A stretch of DNA of 34,577 nucleotides from Paracoccaceae bacterium (GCA_020629115.1 JAHDDY010000033.1:1-34577); one strand, 5' to 3'. Positions 1 through 8,317 are shown, numbered from the stretch's first letter. Notes: generated from the sequence alone by a model not told the origin. Made by a program: numbers and translations.

Positions 1-57
1 GAATTCCTACAGGTGATCAGCCCGTGGGAGCGGGAGCATTTGTTGTTGAATGTTTGA
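1..57 (+). CDS. Possible 3' end of an upstream gene, truncated by the window edge
   Basis: Reading from base 1 in frame 1 gives 18 codons (EFLQVISPWEREHLLLNV) ending in TGA at 55-57. The first ~42 bases are GC-rich like the rest of the chromosome, while everything after is AT-rich, so this may be the end of a resident or mobile-element gene at the edge of the AT-rich islet. The ISPWEREH stretch loosely recalls the SP-x-x-x-EHI pattern near the C-terminus of Tn3-family transposases. That is a weak resemblance, and the call may be chance. Confidence 0.22.
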   Translation, partial: EFLQVISPWEREHLLLNV

Positions 58-111
58 AAAAAATACATAAAAGTAAAATATATATTGTTGGTTTATATAT
101 GAGAGCAGTGC

Positions 112-1611
112 ATGAGTGCGGCAAGCAAAGAGCTGGCAGTAGAAAGTGGTATAAAGTCACTTCCTGCTTTCGATGAGCATATTTGTGCGATAAATTTGCG
201 TGCAAATACCAATAATCCAACTGATGGCTATGGTGTCGGTATTTCGGCTTATTTCGGAAGCGAAAGAGTTAATTTAAAAATTGGTGATGAGGAGATTAGC
301 TTCAAATTTGAAATTTATAAAGCTGAATTAACAATAGATGCAGTAAACTGTGAAATTGATGCCACTTTCACTCCCAAATTTGATATAGAAGAGCCTTTTC
401 CGCCCGAGTCTTTAGATGAAGTAGATAGTAGGGAGGTGAAAACAAGGTGGAAAGTTAGTTCAGGAAGTTTAATACAAAATGTAGCTAATATAGATTATGA
501 GCGAAGCACTGAAGGATTAGCTCCTAAAAAAATTGAATCTTGGTACCAGATACACAGATTGAATGATCGAACTTTGCAGATCGCAAGTTTAGGAAAGAAT
601 TCTAAACCACTAAACGGTAAAATAATATCAGAATATGTTGGATGGTATGTATTGCCTAAGCTCAACAGTGACTCAGGTATCTTGGCTAAAGTAAGAGTTC
701 GTGAAGATTGGATAAAGCTAGTAGATCCTATTCCTTTGGATCATGATGGACCAATCTGGGAACAAATATATCGTTTTCTTAGGAAGGGTTCTAACGAATC
801 TAGAGCCAGGCGTGAAGCATTCAATATTCTTTTAACACATCTTGTTGAGATTGGCCTTCAAGCTAATAGCAATTCAAAAGAAGCTACTCTCGATGTGGAT
901 GCTATTGTGGTACGACCAGCTGATGATCTCATATACAAGATAGAATCCAGCAAAGTAGACTCCCCACCGCTTTCAATTAGTGTTTCAGAAATAACATATT
1001 TTTTGCAATCAGCACCTGGCTCTGAAAGAGCAATTCTTGAAGAAATTGGTGTTCCGAAGCAAAGACTGTTGGAGTATTCAGAAGCTCTTGCGATAAATAC
1101 TGGTCCACCAGAAACTAAAAGATTAAGTAATAGAAGTGCATATCAAATTTATGATGATCTAAGTGCTGATCAAATCAACATAAAGACTGTGAAGGAGTGG
1201 TTAATTAGGGTGATTCAAAACCAGCGATATGATGGGTTTCTTCCCTTGACAGAATTTGGACACCATGCGCGACTTCAGTTCCAAAATCAAAGGTCCATTC
1301 CCAGAGAGCTTGGTTTCGCAAAGTATTCTGATATGATTGATGCAATAGCTGGAGTTGATATAGTCGAAAAAAATAGTGTTCCTGGAGTGGTAATTGATAT
1401 CGAATTTTTTGTTCGCGAAAAAGTTTACGAAATAATAAAAATGAATGATGATAATATCAGTTTAGCTTACTTAGGTGTAAAGTGCTCCCAAATTTTTCCT
1501 GGAAAAGGAAAAGTGCACAGACGTCTTGGATACAAAACACTTACTGATATGATTTCTTCATTTGGGCTAAATATAAGTGGAGCGGCTCCTAAATATACTG
1601 TCAGTATATAA
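112..1611 (+). CDS. AT-rich islet protein with two C-terminal LOTUS/OST-HTH-like domains
   Basis: This is a 499-residue protein of unknown function. Residues 1-~350 match no family I recognise; the first ~130 look beta-rich, with alternating hydrophobic strands. Residues ~359-434 and ~435-499 each read like a LOTUS/OST-HTH winged-helix RNA-binding domain. The first has DGFLPLTEFG, then an aromatic-containing linker, then LGFAKYSDMIDAI. The second has ISLAYLG, then FPG, then LGYKTLTDMI. LOTUS domains bind RNA (G-rich RNA in some studied cases) and in bacteria often accompany NYN nucleases, but no NYN domain is visible here. The start is ATG 112, preceded by GAGAG at 101-105. Codon use and base composition are strongly AT-rich, unlike every other large gene here, which points to recent transfer. 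No partner gene is visible, and the left edge of the window may hide one. The LOTUS call is by eye. Confidence 0.8.
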   Translation: MSAASKELAVESGIKSLPAFDEHICAINLRANTNNPTDGYGVGISAYFGSERVNLKIGDEEISFKFEIYKAELTIDAVNCEIDATFTPKFDIEEPFPPESLDEVDSREVKTRWKVSSGSLIQNVANIDYERSTEGLAPKKIESWYQIHRLNDRTLQIASLGKNSKPLNGKIISEYVGWYVLPKLNSDSGILAKVRVREDWIKLVDPIPLDHDGPIWEQIYRFLRKGSNESRARREAFNILLTHLVEIGLQANSNSKEATLDVDAIVVRPADDLIYKIESSKVDSPPLSISVSEITYFLQSAPGSERAILEEIGVPKQRLLEYSEALAINTGPPETKRLSNRSAYQIYDDLSADQINIKTVKEWLIRVIQNQRYDGFLPLTEFGHHARLQFQNQRSIPRELGFAKYSDMIDAIAGVDIVEKNSVPGVVIDIEFFVREKVYEIIKMNDDNISLAYLGVKCSQIFPGKGKVHRRLGYKTLTDMISSFGLNISGAAPKYTVSI

Positions 1612-1624
1612 GTTAAAATTATAA

Positions 1625-1645
1625 GACTGATTTAAGTAATCAGTC
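1625..1645. terminator. Stem-loop terminator between convergent genes
   Basis: GACTGATT (1625-1632) and AATCAGTC (1638-1645) form a perfect 8-bp stem with a 5-nt loop, just after the islet gene. It overlaps the TGA stop of the converging 3-hydroxybutyrate dehydrogenase (1646-1644). It has no long T tract, so it is probably a bidirectional terminator. The hairpin also marks the point where AT-rich DNA gives way to GC-rich DNA. Confidence 0.5.
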
Positions 1646-2432
1646 ACAAAGCCGTCCACCCCCCATCCACCGAAATCGTCGTCCCCGTGATCTGGACCGC
1701 CGCGTCGGAGCACAGGAACGCCGTCGTCTCGCCGATCTGCTCGACGGTGGCGAATTCGCGGGTGGGGGTGCGGGTGAGCATGACCTTGTCGATCACCTCG
1801 TCCTTGGTCATGTCGTTGGCGCGCATCTGGTCCGCCAGTTGCGCCTCCACCAGCGGCGTCCAGACGTAGCCGGGGCAGACCGCGTTGCAGGTCACGTCCA
1901 CCCGCGCCTCGGCCGCCTCCAATGCCACGACCTTCGACAGGCCGACCACCCCGTGCTTGGCCGCGACGTAGGCGCTTTTATACGGCGAGGCGGTCAGGCC
2001 GTGGGCGGATGCGATGTTGACGATGCGCCCGTGCCCGCGCGCCTTCATCCCGGCCATGGCGGCGCGGGTGGTGTGGAAGGCGGAGGAGAGGTTGATGGCG
2101 AGGATGGCGTCCCACTTGCCGGTGGGGAAGTCCTCGATCTTCTCGACATGCTGGATGCCCGCGTTGTTGACGAGGATGTCGACCCGCCCGAAGGCGGCCT
2201 CGGCCTCCTCGACGAGCCGCGCGCAGGCCTCGCCCTTCGACATGTCGGCCCCGATGTAGCGCACGTCCGCGCCCGTCTCCTTGGCCAGGTCGGCGGCGAT
2301 GGCGCGGGACTCGTCGGAATGGGTGTGGTCGTTCAGCACGACCGAGGCCCCCTTGCCCGCCAGCACCCGGGCGATGCCGAGGCCGATGCCGCTGGTCGAG
2401 CCGGTGACGATGGCGATCTTTCCGTCGAGCAT
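1644..2432 (-). CDS. bdhA: 3-hydroxybutyrate dehydrogenase (SDR family)
   Basis: This NAD-dependent short-chain dehydrogenase oxidises D-3-hydroxybutyrate to acetoacetate in cytosolic ketone-body and polyhydroxybutyrate metabolism. It has the TGSTSGIG nucleotide-binding motif (residues 10-17), NNAG near 89-92, catalytic S142-Y155-K159 (SAYVAAK), and the bacterial HBDH-type C-terminus ending in ISVDGGWTAL. At 262 residues it has the usual family length. The ATG at 2432 is preferred to the in-frame ATG at 2450 because AGGA lies at good spacing before 2432. It lies 69 nt downstream of the AlaX gene on the same strand and may be read as the tail of that operon. BdhA is clearer than a generic SDR because the C-terminal half follows the HBDH pattern closely. 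Confidence 0.9.
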   Translation of the reverse strand: MLDGKIAIVTGSTSGIGLGIARVLAGKGASVVLNDHTHSDESRAIAADLAKETGADVRYIGADMSKGEACARLVEEAEAAFGRVDILVNNAGIQHVEKIEDFPTGKWDAILAINLSSAFHTTRAAMAGMKARGHGRIVNIASAHGLTASPYKSAYVAAKHGVVGLSKVVALEAAEARVDVTCNAVCPGYVWTPLVEAQLADQMRANDMTKDEVIDKVMLTRTPTREFATVEQIGETTAFLCSDAAVQITGTTISVDGGWTAL

Positions 2433-2501
2433 GGGGGCGGTCCTTTTCATGACAGAGCGTTTTTCCCAATCATAGTGTGCCGCACAATCGCGGCCATGCG
2501 A

Positions 2502-3188
2502 TCAGGCCAGATGCAGCGAGACGCGGCGGTTCTGCCGCCCCTTCTTCTCGATCTTACCGAGGCGGACGGGGCCGATCAGCGCGGTCGAGGCGACGTGGGT
2601 GCCGCCGCAGGGCTGGAGGTCGACATCCCCGATCCGCACGAGGCGCACCCGGCCCTGGCCCATGGGCGGCTTGACGGACATGGTCTTCACGAGGCCGGGA
2701 TTGGCCTCCAGCTCCGCATCCGTGATCCATTCGTCGGTCACCGGATGGTCGGCCTCGATCATGGCGTTCAGCGCCGCCTCGATGGCGTCCCGGTCCTCGG
2801 GCGCCTCGGGCATGTCGAAGTCGAGGCGGGACTTCTCCGCCCCGATGGCCCCGCCGGAGACGGGCAGGGGGATGGCGACGGAGAGGAGGTGCAGGGCGGT
2901 GTGCATCCGCATGTGCGTGAAGCGCCGCTCCCAGTCGAGCGCCGCCGTCACCGTCTCGCCCACCACCGGCAATTCGCCCTGGCACAGGTGCAGCACCGCG
3001 CCGTCCTCGCCCTTCACGGTGTCGTGGACGACCGCGCCGTCGAGCGTGCCGGTATCGCCCGGCTGGCCACCGCCGGCGGGGTAGAACACCGTCCGGTCGA
3101 GCACGACCCCGCCCGCGGGGGTCACCTCGACGACGGTGGCCTCGCACTGGTCGAGGGCGGCGTCCTCGCGGAACAGAAGCTCGGTCAT
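2502..3188 (-). CDS. alaX: AlaX-type alanyl-tRNA editing protein
   Basis: This 228-residue stand-alone editing domain is related to the editing half of alanyl-tRNA synthetase. It hydrolyses mischarged Ser- or Gly-tRNA(Ala) in the cytosol. The zinc-site signatures are present: HMRMH (residues 92-96) and CGGTH (194-198). The GG-rich GGGQPGDTG motif at about 39-47 is also typical. The length fits the medium AlaX class. The start ATG overlaps the stop of the upstream MscS gene (ATGA, 3188-3185), so translation is probably coupled. It is the last gene of a five-gene overlapping operon. Confidence 0.92.
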   Translation of the reverse strand: MTELLFREDAALDQCEATVVEVTPAGGVVLDRTVFYPAGGGQPGDTGTLDGAVVHDTVKGEDGAVLHLCQGELPVVGETVTAALDWERRFTHMRMHTALHLLSVAIPLPVSGGAIGAEKSRLDFDMPEAPEDRDAIEAALNAMIEADHPVTDEWITDAELEANPGLVKTMSVKPPMGQGRVRLVRIGDVDLQPCGGTHVASTALIGPVRLGKIEKKGRQNRRVSLHLA

Positions 3189-5752
3189 GCGGTCTTTCCT
3201 TCTTCGTCGGTCGGGGCGGGGCGGGGGGCGTGGGCGGCGGCGCGCGACATCAGCTCGATCATCTCGCCGGCGTTCTTGACGGTCACGTCGGTCTGGCCGA
3301 ACGGCACCTCGATATTCTCCTCGGCGAAGCGGCGCTCGATCTCGAAGTTGACGTCCGAGCGGGTGGCGAGCACCCAGTTCACGTCGCGCAGGAAGGCGCG
3401 CAGCTCGAAATCGAGGGACGAGGCGCCGAAGCCCTGGAAGATCACGGCGGGCGGCGGGCGGCGCAGGACCATGGGATGCGCGCGGGCGATCTCCAGCAGG
3501 ATGCGCTCGACGAGGCGCACGTCCGTGCCGTAGGCGACCCCGACCGGACAGATGACCCGGCCCATCACGTCCTCGTGGGTGTAGTTCGTCACCGCGCCGG
3601 AGATCAGTTCCGAGTTGGGGACGATGTAGCTGGCCTTGTCGAAGGTCTTGATCTCGGTCGAGCGCACGTTGATCTTGCGCACGGTGCCGTGGGTGCTGGC
3701 CACCTCGATCCAGTCGCCGACCTTGATGGGCCGCTCGATCAGCAGGATGATGCCCGAGACGAAGTTGTTGACGATGTTCTGGAGGCCGAAGCCGATGCCG
3801 ACGCCCAGTGCCGCGCCGAGGAAGGCGAGGTTCGTCAGGTCGATCCCGCCGATGGAGATGGCCGACAGCGCCGCGACGAAGAAGCCGAGATAGCCCAGCC
3901 CCGAGACGATGGACGAGCGCGCGCCCACGTCGAGCTTGGTGCGCGGCATGACCGCCCGGCGCATGATGGCCTGCAGCAGCCGCGTCAGGAACAGGCCGAA
4001 GCCGAAGACGAGGGCGGCGATGAGCAGGTCGCCGGGGCGGAACCGCGTCTCGCCGATGCTGAAGCCCTGGGTGATGCCGAAATAGGCCTCGCGCAGGTCG
4101 CCGGTCGTCGCGCCCCAGACGAGGGCGAGGACCGGGATGGCGGCGAGGCACAGGACGAAGCCGATGAAGACCGGGAACAGGCCCACCCCCGCCTCGCCGC
4201 GATCCGCCTCGCCCTTGGCCTCGCGGTTCTCGCGCCCCGCCTCGTAGAGCGCCTGGGACGCCTCGTTGGCGATGAGGAACAGGATGACGACGCCGCCGAT
4301 GACCACCGCGCTCAGGATGCCGCTCTGGAGGATGTAGCGCGACAGGGCGTAGTACCCCGCCACCGCCGCGAGCGGCGTGACCACCGCCAGGAGGTAGGCC
4401 CCGCGCCGCAAGCCCCGGACGAGGTTCTCCGTCAGCCAGTTTTCGTCGGCCTGGGGGGCCTCCTCGCCCTCGACCGCCACGACCGGCGCGCGGCGTCGCC
4501 CCGACCAGACGCCGGCCACGCGCCACAGCCCCCAGGAGGCGAGCAGCACGGTCACGAGGTTGTAGACGGCCAGCGCGGCGGCGGGCATGTCGAGCGCCTC
4601 GCCCGCGCCGACGAGGCCGATGTTGAAGGCCAGCGCGATGGCCACGACCATCGTGTAGAACGCCGTCTGCCGCGCCGTCGCATCCGCCATGTCCGACAGC
4701 CGCAACTCCGGGATGCGGGGGGAGAAGAGCGTCGAGATGAGCGCCGAGGCCACCACGATGAAGGCGAGGCCGGTGAAGACCCCGTCCATGAGCACCCGCC
4801 CCGTCGGCCCGAGCACGTCGAGCAGGCGCAGGGCGTAGCGCGCCGCGAGGATGGCGGCGATGGGCATGATGAGCCGGGTCAGCGCCATGCCCGTGCCGAT
4901 CAGGAGGCGGCGGACGCGGCCCGGCCTCGGCCCCTGCCCGTCGGCGGCGGGCGTGACCGCGGCCGCCTCGGGGGATGCGTCGGTTTCCGCGACGGCCTCG
5001 GCCCGCCCCGTGGGCCGGATGGCCAGGAATAGCCTGCGCATGGCGTAGCGGCGCACCACCACCAGCATCACGAAGGCGAAGGTCAGCGCGGCGATCGCCG
5101 TCAGGCCCGAATCCCGCCACACCTCGCGCCGCCGCTCCGCCGCCTCGCCGGAGGTGGCCTCGGTCACCGCCTCGGCCGTCACGGCGGCGAGCCGCGTCCC
5201 GGCTGTCAGCCAGTGGCGCGGGTCGATGGGGGCCGGTCCCTGCTGGAGCAGGGCGTCGGTGAAGCGCGCGCGCTGGGCCGCCGAGGCGACGTCGATGAGG
5301 CGGTCGGCCCGGGTGAAGGCGAGATCGGCCTTGCTGACGACCCCGCGCAGGGTGGCGATGCGGCGGTTGAGGTCGTCGCGCTCCGACTTGACCTCCGCGC
5401 TCTCGGTCTCGCCTTCCGCCGGGGCCGGGCCGAGCGAGTCGAGCTGGGCGAGGAGGGGGGCGAGCTGGTCCCGGGCCTGGGCGGCCAGGGTCCGCGCGTT
5501 CACGCGCTGGGGGTCGAGCGCCTCGCGGATGGAGGCGAGCACCTCCGTCGTGATCTCCTCCTCCTGGAGCCGCTTCTCGATCGTCGCCGCCTGCTGCTCC
5601 CATCTGAGGAAGAGCGTATCGGCATTGTCGATCGAGACGACGGTCACGCCGCCCGCGGCCCCGGTCGACTGGGCGAGGGTCGGGGCGGGGGAGGCGAGGG
5701 CGAAGGCGAGCAGGACGAGGAGGAGGCGTCCGAGGCGTCTGATATCAGGCAT
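3185..5752 (-). CDS. DUF3772 mechanosensitive ion channel family protein (MscS/MscK-like)
   Basis: This 855-residue inner-membrane channel of the large MscS type would release solutes on hypo-osmotic shock. It has a signal peptide (residues 1-28, ending PTLAQ), a periplasmic alpha-helical DUF3772 region (about 37-165), many transmembrane helices from about 205 on, and the MscS pore and beta domain from about 652 (GIGFGLQNIVNNFVSG, then IERPIKVGDWIEV). The C-terminal cytoplasmic domain runs to the end. The ATG at 5752 is chosen because it directly precedes the signal peptide. It overlaps the threonine aldolase stop by 8 nt, and a longer in-frame extension upstream would read through that gene. 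The 3' end overlaps alaX by 4 nt. Confidence 0.9.
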   Translation of the reverse strand: MPDIRRLGRLLLVLLAFALASPAPTLAQSTGAAGGVTVVSIDNADTLFLRWEQQAATIEKRLQEEEITTEVLASIREALDPQRVNARTLAAQARDQLAPLLAQLDSLGPAPAEGETESAEVKSERDDLNRRIATLRGVVSKADLAFTRADRLIDVASAAQRARFTDALLQQGPAPIDPRHWLTAGTRLAAVTAEAVTEATSGEAAERRREVWRDSGLTAIAALTFAFVMLVVVRRYAMRRLFLAIRPTGRAEAVAETDASPEAAAVTPAADGQGPRPGRVRRLLIGTGMALTRLIMPIAAILAARYALRLLDVLGPTGRVLMDGVFTGLAFIVVASALISTLFSPRIPELRLSDMADATARQTAFYTMVVAIALAFNIGLVGAGEALDMPAAALAVYNLVTVLLASWGLWRVAGVWSGRRRAPVVAVEGEEAPQADENWLTENLVRGLRRGAYLLAVVTPLAAVAGYYALSRYILQSGILSAVVIGGVVILFLIANEASQALYEAGRENREAKGEADRGEAGVGLFPVFIGFVLCLAAIPVLALVWGATTGDLREAYFGITQGFSIGETRFRPGDLLIAALVFGFGLFLTRLLQAIMRRAVMPRTKLDVGARSSIVSGLGYLGFFVAALSAISIGGIDLTNLAFLGAALGVGIGFGLQNIVNNFVSGIILLIERPIKVGDWIEVASTHGTVRKINVRSTEIKTFDKASYIVPNSELISGAVTNYTHEDVMGRVICPVGVAYGTDVRLVERILLEIARAHPMVLRRPPPAVIFQGFGASSLDFELRAFLRDVNWVLATRSDVNFEIERRFAEENIEVPFGQTDVTVKNAGEMIELMSRAAAHAPRPAPTDEEGKTA

Positions 5753-6821
5753 AGGCGGGCTGGAGGTCCGAGCATAGGTCGAGGAAGGCGTCCACGTCCT
5801 CTTCGGTGGTCGATGGGGCGCAAACAAGGCGGATGCCCACGCTGATCCCGTCGCCATCCTCGGTCTGGGATGCCGGTTCGAGGTAGTAGGCCGCGCCGGC
5901 GGCGCGCAGGCGGCGGTGCATGGCGAGCGGCAGGCGCGCGAAGATCATGTTCGCTGCCGGATCGTTCTCGATCTCGACATCGGCGATCTCGCGCAGGCCC
6001 GCGGCGAGGCGCTGGCCCATGGTGTTGGAGCGCGCGGCGCGGTCGAGCCAGAAATCGTCGCGCAGCCAAGCGTCCATCTGCGCGGAGAGCAGCCGGCCCT
6101 TCGAGACGAGGTGCCCGCCGCGCTTGCGCCGGAACTCGAAGGAGGAGATGGCCGCCGCCTGACGCGCGGGGTCGAAGTAGATGACCGCCTCGGCGGCCAA
6201 TGCGCCGTTCTTCGTCGCGCCGAGGCACAGGATATCGACCCCCGCCCGCCAGGACAGGTCCGCCGGGGATTCGCCCCCCGCCATCACGGCGTTGGCGAAG
6301 CGCGTGCCGTCCATGTGCACCGCGCAGCCGCCCGTCCGGGCCGTCGCGGTGAGGACGGCGATCCGGTCCGGGCGGTAGAGCGCGCCGCGTTCGGTCAGGT
6401 TGGTCAGGCTCAGGGCGGCGGGCTGGGTCTGGTGCACGCCGCGCGCCCCGCATTCGGCGATGGCCTCGACCAGCGCGTCCGGGTCGATCCTCGCGTGCCT
6501 GCCGGGCAGGTGACGCAGGCTCAGCCCGCCGCCGAAGAACTCGGGCGCGCCGCATTCGTCCTCGGCGATATGCGCCTCGCGGTGGCAGAAGACCGTGCCC
6601 CAGGGCGGCGAGACGCTGGCCAGCGCCAGGGCGTTGGCCGCGGTGCCGGTGGTGACGAGGAAGACGCGCAGGTCCGTCTCGAAGATCTCGGCGAGGCGCT
6701 CCTCAACCCGGGCGGCGAGCGGGTCGGTACCGTAGGAGCCGAGCACGCCCTTGTTGGCCGCCGCCATCGCCTCGATGATCTCGGGTGCCGCGCCGTCGCT
6801 GTTGTCGCTGGTGAAATTCAT
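5745..6821 (-). CDS. ltaE: Low-specificity L-threonine aldolase family protein
   Basis: This PLP-dependent fold-type I enzyme cleaves L-threonine or L-allo-threonine to glycine and acetaldehyde. At 358 residues it matches the family length. It starts with the typical MNFTSDNSDG segment. HMDGTRFANA (residues 169-178) carries the cofactor aspartate D171, and GATKNG places the Schiff-base lysine at K204. The start ATG at 6821 overlaps the TGA of the upstream ycgN-like gene by one base (TGATG). The gene sits in the middle of an all-overlapping operon. Related beta-eliminating lyases share the fold, so the exact substrate is inferred. Confidence 0.9.
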   Translation of the reverse strand: MNFTSDNSDGAAPEIIEAMAAANKGVLGSYGTDPLAARVEERLAEIFETDLRVFLVTTGTAANALALASVSPPWGTVFCHREAHIAEDECGAPEFFGGGLSLRHLPGRHARIDPDALVEAIAECGARGVHQTQPAALSLTNLTERGALYRPDRIAVLTATARTGGCAVHMDGTRFANAVMAGGESPADLSWRAGVDILCLGATKNGALAAEAVIYFDPARQAAAISSFEFRRKRGGHLVSKGRLLSAQMDAWLRDDFWLDRAARSNTMGQRLAAGLREIADVEIENDPAANMIFARLPLAMHRRLRAAGAAYYLEPASQTEDGDGISVGIRLVCAPSTTEEDVDAFLDLCSDLQPAYA

Positions 6822-7279
6822 CAGTGCCCTTCCTCGACGACGTAGTCGTACCAGTCGTCCTCGTCCACCTCGTATTCGGGGACAGTCCTGTCCTGCATCG
6901 AATTGCCCGATCCGTGTACGGAATTCGCGTCCCCGGTCAACAGCGGGTGCCAGTCCGGCAGCCTGTCCCCGTCGGCGAGCAGGCGATAGGCGCAGGTCGA
7001 GGGCATCCAGTGGCGCGATTCCACGATGCTCTCGGGGGTCAGGCGGATGCAGGTCGGCACGAGGGTCGAGCGTAGGGCGTAGCTGGTGCAGCGGCAGGTC
7101 TTCTCGTCGAACAGGCGGCAGGCGATGGTGGTGAAGGCGATCTCGTGGGGCGGCTCCTCGTCCTCCATCTTCAGCATGCAGCACTTGCCGCAGCCGTCGC
7201 ACAGCGCCTCCCATTCCGGGCCGGTCATCTCGGCGAGGGGCACCCTTTCCCAGAAGCGGGGACGCAGGGGCGCGCTCAT
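6821..7279 (-). CDS. YcgN family (UPF0260) cysteine-cluster protein
   Basis: This 152-residue cytosolic protein of the YcgN/UPF0260 family carries a zinc- or iron-binding cysteine cluster. The cysteines lie in CDGCGKCC (residues ~27-34), IACRLFDEKTCRCTSY (~53-68) and single positions after them. The family pattern of W-x-P-x-x-C is seen as HWMPSTCAYR. The biochemical role of the family is not established. The start overlaps the stop of the upstream small membrane protein by 4 nt, and the stop overlaps the aldolase start by 1 nt. Confidence 0.9.
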   Translation of the reverse strand: MSAPLRPRFWERVPLAEMTGPEWEALCDGCGKCCMLKMEDEEPPHEIAFTTIACRLFDEKTCRCTSYALRSTLVPTCIRLTPESIVESRHWMPSTCAYRLLADGDRLPDWHPLLTGDANSVHGSGNSMQDRTVPEYEVDEDDWYDYVVEEGH

Positions 7280-7551
7280 CGAGACAGCACCTCCCCCATG
7301 CCGCCCGTGAAGGCGGTGACGACGAACCAGACCACGGCGAGGAAGGCCGCGATGGCCAGCGCTTGGAGCGTGACGTTGAGCGGGGTCATGCGCCAGTCGA
7401 GGGGCGGGTCGTCCTGCGCCTCGTCGGGGTCGAGACCCGCGCGGTCGCGCGCCTCGCGCCCGGTCAGCGCGCCGCCCGCCTCGTGGCGCATCCGGTCCAG
7501 CCGCGCCTGCGCATCGCGCCGCCGTTCCTCGTCCCCGTCTGGTCCTGCCAT
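7276..7551 (-). CDS. Small one-TM membrane protein, first gene of the operon
   Basis: This 91-residue protein of no recognised family has a charged, Arg/Glu/Asp-rich N-terminal half (residues 1-~55) followed by one transmembrane helix (~58-82, LNVTLQALAIAAFLAVVWF). It is probably anchored in the inner membrane with its N-terminus in the cytoplasm. The ATG at 7551 has GAGGCGAGAG upstream. Its stop overlaps the start of the ycgN-like gene (ATGA), which supports it as a real gene heading a coupled operon. It faces a divergent TlpA-like gene across 172 nt that should hold both promoters. Confidence 0.7.
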   Translation of the reverse strand: MAGPDGDEERRRDAQARLDRMRHEAGGALTGREARDRAGLDPDEAQDDPPLDWRMTPLNVTLQALAIAAFLAVVWFVVTAFTGGMGEVLSR

Positions 7552-7723
7552 GCTCTCGCCTCGTTCGCGCGGTCTATGCGCCCTCGCCCCGACCCTAGCG
7601 CAGCCGTGATCGCACCGTTAGGACTTTGTCCATTTCCCTCCGCGAAACGTGAAGCGCCGGGACTGGACAATCCGACCCTGCACGCGGCAAGCCGGTCCGG
7701 TTCGAACAGTCAGGAGAACGCGC

Positions 7724-8317
7724 ATGTTCAGGAAGATTATCGCCGCCGCCCTCGTCGCCGCGACGGCCACCCCCGCCTTCGCCTGCAACCGCCCCGGCAT
7801 GGACGACCTGTACCGCGCCGTCATCGTCGGGGGCGAGCGCAGCTATTCGGAGCCGGTACCCATCGCCTTCCCCGACTTCTCGTATGTCGACGAGAGCGGC
7901 ACGCGCCGGACGCTGGCCGATCACGCGGGCAAGGCGCTGATCGTGACCTTCTGGCATCCCGACTGTGCGGGCTGCAAGATCGACCTGCCGCGTCTCGACA
8001 GCCATCTTGAGAACGCCCCCGGCATCGACCCCGACCAGTTCGTGCAGATCTCCATCGAGACGCTGAACGAAGGCCCCCGCAACCGCAGCGTCGATCTCGC
8101 CGAGGTGAAGGACTATCTCGACGGCAAGGGCTACGACGCGGTGAAGGGCAACTACGATCCCGACAACGCGCTGTTCAACGCCAGCTGCCTCGTCGCCACG
8201 CCCTCGCACCTGATGATCGACAGCGACGGCAAGGTGACGGACGTCCTGTTCGGGCCGCTGCGCTGGTCCGAGCCGCCCTTCGCGGACATCGCCCGCAACT
8301 ACCTCGCCAATTTCTGA
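7724..8317 (+). CDS. TlpA-like periplasmic thioredoxin-fold protein (first of a pair)
   Basis: This 197-residue exported redoxin has a signal peptide (MFRKIIAAALVAATATPAFA, then C21) and a TlpA/AhpC-TSA-like thioredoxin fold. The active-site motif is FWHPDCAGCK with C81 and C84, and TPSHLMID supplies the cis-proline loop. It probably acts in the periplasm as a thiol-disulfide reductase or chaperone. ATG 7724 is preferred to an upstream in-frame ATG at 7649 because it has AGGAG at 7712-7716 and opens the signal peptide. A lipoprotein reading (C21 as the first residue) is possible but the lipobox AFAC is poor. The next gene is a second member of the family only 20 nt away. Confidence 0.82.
   Translation: MFRKIIAAALVAATATPAFACNRPGMDDLYRAVIVGGERSYSEPVPIAFPDFSYVDESGTRRTLADHAGKALIVTFWHPDCAGCKIDLPRLDSHLENAPGIDPDQFVQISIETLNEGPRNRSVDLAEVKDYLDGKGYDAVKGNYDPDNALFNASCLVATPSHLMIDSDGKVTDVLFGPLRWSEPPFADIARNYLANF

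Noticed and set aside
1-6. An EcoRI site (GAATTC) at the very first base, suggesting a cloning junction
   Set aside because: One six-base site at an edge can be chance. No vector sequence is seen and the following bases read as natural DNA.
17-220. A 67-codon minus-strand frame at the left edge
   Set aside because: It overlaps the start of the AT-rich gene, has no ribosome-binding site, and its composition is a by-product of AT-rich DNA.
3230-5032. A 600-codon open frame on the plus strand opposite the MscS gene
   Set aside because: It is rich in Asp, Arg, Gly and His with no domain, typical of the complement of a GC-rich gene. The minus-strand frame encodes a complete DUF3772 channel.
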